Shown here one piece after another: positions 6,616 to 11,653 of a DNA stretch of 11,653 nt. This DNA comes from an uncultured Azospirillum sp. (GTDB taxonomy: Bacteria > Pseudomonadota > Alphaproteobacteria > Azospirillales > Azospirillaceae). The notes under the pieces were generated by a model. That model had not been told where the DNA came from. It did not search any database and saw only the letters and a list, made by a program, of their open reading frames with translations. The translations under genes were made by a program, and so were the position numbers. Where the stretch lies: positions 1 through 11,653 of the forward strand of contig CALGOL010000290.1 in NCBI GenBank assembly GCA_937960755.1, given 5' to 3'. How positions within the stretch are numbered: the stretch's first letter is position 1; each line of letters begins with the position of its first letter.

Positions 6616-8462
6616 TCCCGGTTTTCCTCTTCGGTTTCTTCCGGCAAGAACCCGCCGGCCTGTCGTTTCCACAGCCGGGCGTATTTGCCGTCCCGCGCCA
6701 GCAGGTCGGCATGCGAACCGTCCTCCAGCACTTGGCCGTGCTCCATATAAAGGATGCGGTCCATCCGCGTCACTGTGGAAAGGCGGTGCGCGATGGCGAT
6801 CACCGTGCGGCCTTCGAATAGCGCCCACAGCGATTGCTGTATCAGGTGCTCGGTTTCCGAATCGAGCGCGCTGGTGGCCTCGTCCAGCACCAGGATGGGG
6901 GCGTTTTTCAGGAAGGCGCGGGCGATGGCGATGCGCTGACGCTCGCCGCCTGACAGCCGCACCCCCTGTTCGCCCACCACCGCGGCGTAGCCCTGCGGCC
7001 GGGCGAGGATGAATTCCTCGCAATGGGCGCGGCGCGCCGCCAGTTCGACCTCCGCCTGGGTCGCGTCGTCCTTGGCGTAGGCGATGTTGTCGAAGATCGA
7101 GCGATGAAACATCGCCGGCGCCTGCGGCACTTCCGCCACCGCCTCATTCAGGCTGGTCAGCGTCGCCCGACCGATGTCCTGGCCGTCGATCAGCACCCGG
7201 CCGGCTTGCGGATCGAACTGGCGGCGCAACAGCTTGACCAGGGTGCTTTTGCCGGCGCCGCTGGGGCCGACCAATGCGATTTTTCGCCCCGCTGGAATCT
7301 CCAGCGACAGGTTTTTGAACACCTGATTTCCGACTTCAGCCGTTCCGTCGCCATGGGAAAAGCAGACGCCGTCAAAACGCACCGCGCCGGTCGTCACCCG
7401 CAACGGCCGGGCGTCCGGCTGGTCGGCGACTTCGTGGGGGGCGGAGATGGTCGCCAGCGCCTCGGTCAGCACGCCCAGTTCTTCAAAAAAGCCGTGCAAT
7501 TGGGTGGATAAGCTCCAGACGTTGTAGCCCACCAGCATCGACAGCGAGAAGACCATGGAGAAGTCGCCCACCGTCATATTGCCGGCCAACGCCTGATTGA
7601 CCGCGACGCCGATCAGCGTGATCTGAAACAGCAACAGCGCGTTGAACAGCACGAACCACATCTTGGCGTAATAGAGCCGCAAGGCGACCGCGGTCTGCAT
7701 CTTGCGGTCCAACGCCTTGGCCAGCAGCGCATATTCGCGGCGCTGGGCGGTGAAGGCGCGCACCAGTTCGATGTTGGTCAGCATGTCCACCAGCTTGCCG
7801 GCGGCGGCGGACGACGCTTCCGACGATTCCTCCGACAGCTTGGCGCAGCGACCGGCCAGCAGATAGGACAGCAGCAGTTGCAACGCCGACCAGCCCAGCA
7901 GCACCCAGGCGAACAGGGGATGCGCGCCAGCCAGCAGGTAAAGCGCCACCGACAGAATGATGACGATGCGAATCAGGTCGTTGGTCAGGATTTGCAGGAT
8001 GCGCATCGCCGCGTCGCCGGCCGATTTGACCTTCTGCCCCAGCTTGCCGGCGAAATTATCCTGAAAAAACCGCGGGGAATGGCCGATCAGCCAACTGAAC
8101 AGGTAAAATTGCACTTCATGGCAGACGCGCGGCAGCACGGCGGCGTCCATTACTTCGCGCAGCCGGTTGAACAGGGCGGAGCCAAGCCACAGCCCGGCCA
8201 GAATGATGAACCAGCGCACAATGTCGTCGGACCACTGGCCCTGGCTGACCGCCAGGCCGTCGACGATGTTCTTCAGCGCCCACGGCTCCAGGCTCATCAG
8301 GCCGATGCCGCCGGCCGAGGCGAAATTCAACAGCAGGAGCCGCGCGACGTTGCGCCGGCCGACGAACAGCCCGATCAATCGCCATGGCGTCTTGGCCAAA
8401 CCTTCCGGGGTGACGTCCCGATAGCTGAGCGGAGGCGGCGGCGCGAAAAAACGTGCGAACAT
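6612..8462 (-). CDS. ABC exporter half-transporter (MsbA/LmrA-like, fused TMD and ATPase)
   Basis: This 616-residue fused transporter half would work as a homodimer in the inner membrane to export a lipid, peptide or drug. The membrane domain covers about residues 25-320, with several hydrophobic helices (LFAWVLLGWSALQLLLSYLL, LFNALLLFQITLIGVAVNQ). The ATPase domain has Walker A GPSGAGKST (399-407), signature LSGGERQ (503-509), Walker B ILVLDEATSALD (523-534, catalytic E528) and the H-loop AHRLST (H559). All catalytic residues are present. I start at ATG 8462-8460. A TTG five codons further upstream is possible, but neither has a convincing Shine-Dalgarno sequence. It is translationally coupled to a periplasmic serine hydrolase, which hints at a shared, unknown substrate. 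It is divergent from a sensor kinase. Confidence 0.93.
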   Translation of the reverse strand: MFARFFAPPPPLSYRDVTPEGLAKTPWRLIGLFVGRRNVARLLLLNFASAGGIGLMSLEPWALKNIVDGLAVSQGQWSDDIVRWFIILAGLWLGSALFNRLREVMDAAVLPRVCHEVQFYLFSWLIGHSPRFFQDNFAGKLGQKVKSAGDAAMRILQILTNDLIRIVIILSVALYLLAGAHPLFAWVLLGWSALQLLLSYLLAGRCAKLSEESSEASSAAAGKLVDMLTNIELVRAFTAQRREYALLAKALDRKMQTAVALRLYYAKMWFVLFNALLLFQITLIGVAVNQALAGNMTVGDFSMVFSLSMLVGYNVWSLSTQLHGFFEELGVLTEALATISAPHEVADQPDARPLRVTTGAVRFDGVCFSHGDGTAEVGNQVFKNLSLEIPAGRKIALVGPSGAGKSTLVKLLRRQFDPQAGRVLIDGQDIGRATLTSLNEAVAEVPQAPAMFHRSIFDNIAYAKDDATQAEVELAARRAHCEEFILARPQGYAAVVGEQGVRLSGGERQRIAIARAFLKNAPILVLDEATSALDSETEHLIQQSLWALFEGRTVIAIAHRLSTVTRMDRILYMEHGQVLEDGSHADLLARDGKYARLWKRQAGGFLPEETEEENRE

Positions 8463-8464
8463 GT

Positions 8465-8498
8465 GAACCGTCGGCAAAGTCGGCGAACCGGGCGGTTC
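8465..8498. promoter_or_regulatory. GAACCG direct/inverted repeats before the ABC exporter start
   Basis: GAACCG occurs at 8465-8470 and again at 8485-8490, exactly 20 bp apart. The second copy is followed by its inverse CGGTTC at 8493-8498, making a 14-bp palindrome with a 2-bp centre. GTCGGC is also repeated around AAA (8470-8484 region). The array lies directly upstream of the exporter ATG (8462) in the divergent gap. It could be an operator or a leader hairpin that sets exporter expression (inference). Confidence 0.4.
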
Positions 8499-8560
8499 TG
8501 CGCCCTTTTCCGCGGCTTGTCGATACCGTCGCCGCGCTGCGAAAGGCGCCCCTGCGGCGC

Positions 8561-8589
8561 TTGCAACCCTGGCTCCTATCCCCCATAAA
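8561..8589 (+). promoter_or_regulatory. Possible sigma-70-type promoter for the sensor kinase
   Basis: TTGCAA (8561-8566, -35-like) and CATAAA (8584-8589, -10-like) are separated by exactly 17 nt. They are followed about 38 nt later by the kinase ATG. Each hexamer matches the consensus at 4 of 6 positions. The site is plausible because it lies in the divergent gap and is the most AT-rich part of it, but it is not proven. Confidence 0.35.
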
Positions 8590-8626
8590 CAAAAACGGCT
8601 TTTCGAGAGGCGGCGTAGCTGGCGCG

Positions 8627-10969
8627 ATGAGGGCGATCCTAAAACTACTCGTCGGCGGACGGGATACGGTGGGCCTGCGGCTGACGCTGCTGGCGGCGGC
8701 CTGCGTCGCGCCGGTGGCGCTGTTCGCCCTGCTGGCGCTGGCGGAGGCGTACGCGCAAAAACGCGCCGTCATCGAACAGCACATGGGTGAGACCGCGCAA
8801 GCCATGGCGCTGGCGTTCGACAGCGCGCTGGGCGACGTGCAGGCGGCCTTGCAGACTTTGGCGACCTCGCCCGATTTGGCGCGGGGCGATCTCGCCAGCT
8901 TTCACGCGCAAGCCCGCCAGGTCGCCAAGCTGTTCTCTGAAGCCGACATCATTATGGCCGACCAGTCCGGTCAACAGTTAATCAACACCTATCGCGCTTG
9001 GGGGGAAAAGCTGCCGCGCCGCAACGCCCCCGATTTGGTGCGCCGGGTTTTTGAAACCGCCAAGCCGGTGGTGGGCGACGTCTTTTTGGGCGCGTTGACT
9101 GGCCGGGCGCTGGTGGCGCACGATGTGCCGGTGATGATAGACGGCAAGGTCGCTTACGATTTGTCGATGACCATCCCCGCCGCTCGGCTGGGGGCGTCGT
9201 TGGAGCGGCTGAAGCTGCCGCCCGGCTGGTCCGGGCTGATCCTCGACCGCAACCGCAAAGTCGCGGGGCAAATCGGCGGCGACCCGGCGTTGGTCGGGCG
9301 TTTGGCCCCGGAAGGCTTGCGGATCGCCGCCGAAATGGACGAAACGGCGGTGCGTCGGACCGTCAACGAGAGCGGCGCCGCGGTGGTGGTCGCCGCCGCC
9401 CTATCGCTTGAAACCGGTTGGACCGCGCTGGCTGTCGCCCCGGCGGAAGCGCTTCACGGCGAATTGCGCGACTGGCTGCTGGCGGTGGCCGCCGGCGCGC
9501 TGGCTTTAATGGGGTTGGGAATCGGTTTGGCGTTGCGCGCCGCCGCCGGCATCGCGCACTCCATCCGCCGCCTGACGGAGCCGGCTTTGGCTTTAGGACG
9601 CGGAGAGGCCGTCACCGCGCCGCTGCTCGGATTGAAAGAGGTCGATTCGGTGGCGGGGGCGCTGAATGACGCATCGCGGCTGATGGCGGAGCGCGCCGCC
9701 CAGCGCGATGCGGCGACCGCCGAGGCGCAAGACCGCGCCCGGCAGATTGATCGGCAACTCGCCGGCTTGCGCGCCTTGAACGACGTCGCGGCTTCGGCGG
9801 AGACCAACGCGCAAAAGCTGCTGATCGCCGCTCTGGACGCCGGCTTGCGCCATTTGGGGATGGAAATCGGCATTATCAGCCGGGTGGAGGGCAGCAAATA
9901 CGTTGTCCTGCGTCACGCCGCCCCGCTAGACGTCCCGTTGGACGACGGCGCGGTTTTCGATTTGGGGGAAACCTATTGCGCGCTGACCCTCGACGCCGAC
10001 GCCGTGATGGCGATTTCCCACATGCGCGCCTCGGTGTACGCCGGTCATCCGTGTTACGAAAAGTTCAAGCTGGAGGCGTATATCGGCGCGCCGCTGGTGG
10101 TGCGGGGCCGGCGCTTCGGCACCGTCAATTTCACCTCGCGGGCGCCCGCCGCCCGGCCTTTCGACAACGCCGACAATGAATTCGTCGGGCTGTTGGCCCG
10201 CTGGGTCAGCGCGGTGCTCGAGCGCGGCGCGGTGCTGGAGGAGTTGGCGCGCACCAACGCCGAGTTGGAGCAATTCGCCTACATCGCCAGCCACGATCTG
10301 CGCGAACCCTTGCGGCGGGTCAGAACCTACGCGACGCTGCTGGAGCGCAAGCTGGACGGCGCGCTGGATGATGAAGCGCAAGGTTATCTGACGGTGGTGC
10401 GCGACGGCGCCAAGCGGATGAACCGGTTGATCGTCGCCATGCTGGATTACGCGGCCATCGGCCGTCACGACCGCCCGTTGGCCGCGGTGGACTTGGCGCG
10501 GGCGGCGACGGAAGCATGCGCCAAGCTGGCGATGGGAATCGCCGACGCCGGCGCCGCGGTGTCGGGGGTTGACGAACTGCCGGTGGTCGCCGGCGACGCC
10601 CTCGAACTAACTCAACTGTTCCAGCATCTGATCGACAACGCCGTTCGGCATGGCGGGGCGGGGCGTCACGCCAGCATTGTTCTGTCAGCGGATCGGCGCG
10701 CCGACGGCTGGTGGACGATCTGCGTCGCCGACGATGGCGTCGGGGTGGCGCCGGAGCATCACGAACGCATATTCCTGATCTTCCAGCGGCTGCGGTCCAA
10801 CGCCGACCAGGGGCCTGACGATGAGGGGGCGGGCATCGGTTTGGCGAGCGCCAAGAAGATCGTCGAGCGCTTCGGCGGCCGCATATGGCTGGAATCCGTT
10901 CCCGGCGACGGGTGCCGCTTTTACTTCACCCTGCCGCCCCCCCCCGGCGGCGAAGAGACTGATCGCTGA
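8627..10969 (+). CDS. Membrane sensor histidine kinase (Cache-like, HAMP, GAF, HisKA, HATPase)
   Basis: This is a 780-residue sensor kinase. Transmembrane helices lie at about residues 19-40 and 284-308. They enclose a periplasmic sensor region (about 41-280) with features of a Cache-type ligand-binding domain (LQTLATSPDLARGDL, INTYRAWGEKLPRR). A HAMP linker follows, then a GAF domain (about 380-535) containing GETYC and KLEAYIGAPLVVRGRRFGTV. The kinase core is complete: H-box FAYIASHDLREPLRRV with phospho-acceptor H556, N-box HLIDNAVRHGG (667-677), DDGVGV (about 702-707), and GAGIGLASAKKIVERFGG. The phytochrome-like IFLIFQRL is also present. I chose ATG 8627 because the longer GTG frame from 8453 overlaps the exporter start and adds no domain. 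No response regulator gene is visible nearby. Its stop TGA shares a base with the next ATG. Confidence 0.93.
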   Translation: MRAILKLLVGGRDTVGLRLTLLAAACVAPVALFALLALAEAYAQKRAVIEQHMGETAQAMALAFDSALGDVQAALQTLATSPDLARGDLASFHAQARQVAKLFSEADIIMADQSGQQLINTYRAWGEKLPRRNAPDLVRRVFETAKPVVGDVFLGALTGRALVAHDVPVMIDGKVAYDLSMTIPAARLGASLERLKLPPGWSGLILDRNRKVAGQIGGDPALVGRLAPEGLRIAAEMDETAVRRTVNESGAAVVVAAALSLETGWTALAVAPAEALHGELRDWLLAVAAGALALMGLGIGLALRAAAGIAHSIRRLTEPALALGRGEAVTAPLLGLKEVDSVAGALNDASRLMAERAAQRDAATAEAQDRARQIDRQLAGLRALNDVAASAETNAQKLLIAALDAGLRHLGMEIGIISRVEGSKYVVLRHAAPLDVPLDDGAVFDLGETYCALTLDADAVMAISHMRASVYAGHPCYEKFKLEAYIGAPLVVRGRRFGTVNFTSRAPAARPFDNADNEFVGLLARWVSAVLERGAVLEELARTNAELEQFAYIASHDLREPLRRVRTYATLLERKLDGALDDEAQGYLTVVRDGAKRMNRLIVAMLDYAAIGRHDRPLAAVDLARAATEACAKLAMGIADAGAAVSGVDELPVVAGDALELTQLFQHLIDNAVRHGGAGRHASIVLSADRRADGWWTICVADDGVGVAPEHHERIFLIFQRLRSNADQGPDDEGAGIGLASAKKIVERFGGRIWLESVPGDGCRFYFTLPPPPGGEETDR
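10937..10945 (+). repeat. C9 homopolymer near the kinase 3' end
   Basis: Nine C residues encode the PPP of the C-terminal LPPPPGGEETDR tail, about 21 nt before the stop. Losing one C would carry the kinase frame on into the next gene's DNA until a stop near 11114. Gaining one C would end it at TGA 10960-10962, separating it from the downstream start codon. Length variation here would therefore change the kinase tail and coupling, but not the catalytic core. Confidence 0.6.
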
Positions 10970-11653
10970 TGAAGCCTTCCGATTCCGCCGACGTTTCGCT
11001 TTCCTATTGCGGCGGCGAGGCGCGCCGTCACGACAACGACCGTTTCTTGACCGCGCTGTTCGCCCCGGCGCAGGCGCAAGAAGCGTTGTTCGCGTTGATC
11101 GCTTTCAATTTTGAGATCGCCCGCACCCGCGAAGTCGCCAGCGAACCGACCCTGGGGCTGATTCGGCTGCAATGGTGGCGCGACGCGGTGGCGGCCTGTT
11201 ATGGCGAGGGCGCCTTGCCGCCCCATCCGGCAGCGGAGCCGCTGGCGGCGGCGGTGCGCGACTTTAATCTGTCGCGAACGCTGTTCGACGCGCTGATCGA
11301 CGCCAGAGAAGCCGATATGGAGGAAGACCCGCCCCATACCCTGGCCGATTTGGAGCGCTACGCCGAAACCACTTCCGCTCCGTTGCATTGTCTGATGCTG
11401 GAGGTGTTGGGCGTGCGCGACGAACGGACGGCGCAAGCGGCGGCCGACGCGGCGACGGCCTATGCGTTGGCGGGCATTTTACGCGCCACCATGGTGATGG
11501 CGCGGCGCGGTCGGGTTTTGCTGCCGTCGGCGGTGCTGGAGACCCACGGCTGCCGGCGACGCTCTATCCTGGAAGGCGAGCCGACGGATGAACTGGCGGC
11601 TTGCGTCGCCGAGGTCGGCAAGCGGGCGCAAGCCCGGCTGCACGCGGCGCGGC
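10969..11653 (+). CDS. Squalene/phytoene synthase family protein, NDUFAF6-like (partial, 3' end off window)
   Basis: An open frame starts at ATG 10969-10971, overlaps the kinase stop by one base (TGATG), and runs off the window after 228 codons. The sequence resembles the alphaproteobacterial squalene/phytoene-synthase-like family related to mitochondrial NDUFAF6. Recognisable parts are SYCGGEARRHDNDRFLTALF, LIRLQWWRDAV (about 64-74), LIDAREADMEEDPPHTLADL, and ERYAETTSAPLHCLMLEVLG. Catalytic prenyl synthases have two aspartate-rich motifs. Here the first site reads EIARTREVA and the second reads LAGILRATMVMARRGRVLLP (168-187), so both have lost their aspartates. Isoprenoid condensation is therefore unlikely. 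A complex I assembly-type role is suggested by the mitochondrial relative, but this is inference. Whether the full protein is intact cannot be seen. Confidence 0.85.
   Translation, partial: MKPSDSADVSLSYCGGEARRHDNDRFLTALFAPAQAQEALFALIAFNFEIARTREVASEPTLGLIRLQWWRDAVAACYGEGALPPHPAAEPLAAAVRDFNLSRTLFDALIDAREADMEEDPPHTLADLERYAETTSAPLHCLMLEVLGVRDERTAQAAADAATAYALAGILRATMVMARRGRVLLPSAVLETHGCRRRSILEGEPTDELAACVAEVGKRAQARLHAAR

Noticed and set aside
8453..8626. GTG-initiated N-terminal extension of the sensor kinase
   Set aside because: It overlaps the divergent exporter start and the promoter-like elements, and adds 58 residues without a domain. ATG 8627 places a normal first transmembrane helix near the N-terminus.

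Overview
This window is high-GC, densely packed bacterial chromosome. The gene content suggests an alphaproteobacterium, probably Rhodospirillales-like. The clues are a SUF operon headed by an Rrf2-type SUF regulator, a squalene/phytoene-synthase-like protein of the NDUFAF6 kind, and a paired-hairpin intergenic repeat of the 'gtcatgccggcgaaggccgg' type. The lineage is inferred from gene style and not from any marker gene. No rRNA, tRNA, CRISPR array or transposase was seen.

Left part (1-3450, minus strand): an iron-sulfur assembly operon read right to left. It runs from the Rrf2/SUF regulator (start 3360) to sufB (start 2871), a small GIY-YIG nuclease-like gene (start 1330), sufC (start 905), and a cut-off gene at the window edge that should be sufD. 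A strong imperfect palindrome at 3395-3422 lies just upstream of the regulator and is the best operator candidate. The GIY-YIG gene and a twin-hairpin palindromic repeat (941-1024) sit between sufB and sufC, and look like an insertion into a normally compact operon.

Middle part (3493-5525): a 12-helix MFS transporter on the minus strand is divergent from a plus-strand HigB/HigA-like toxin-antitoxin pair. As sequenced, the toxin runs into the antitoxin as one 206-residue frame. An A7 run at 5170-5176 carries one A more than the ordinary toxin frame needs. With A6, the toxin would end in a family-like tail at a TGA overlapping the antitoxin ATG. This is the most notable observation in the window.

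Right part (5515-11653): a minus-strand pair is coupled by an ATGA overlap: an MsbA-like ABC exporter half-transporter, then a secreted serine beta-lactamase-fold hydrolase whose tail overlaps the antitoxin tail by 11 bp. Divergent from the exporter, on the plus strand, is a large membrane sensor histidine kinase (Cache-like, HAMP, GAF, HisKA, HATPase). Its stop overlaps the start of a squalene/phytoene-synthase-family gene that runs off the window end and lacks the aspartate-rich catalytic motifs.

All gaps between genes are under 300 bp. Each holds only the promoter-like or repeat features listed, and no convincing rho-independent terminator was seen.
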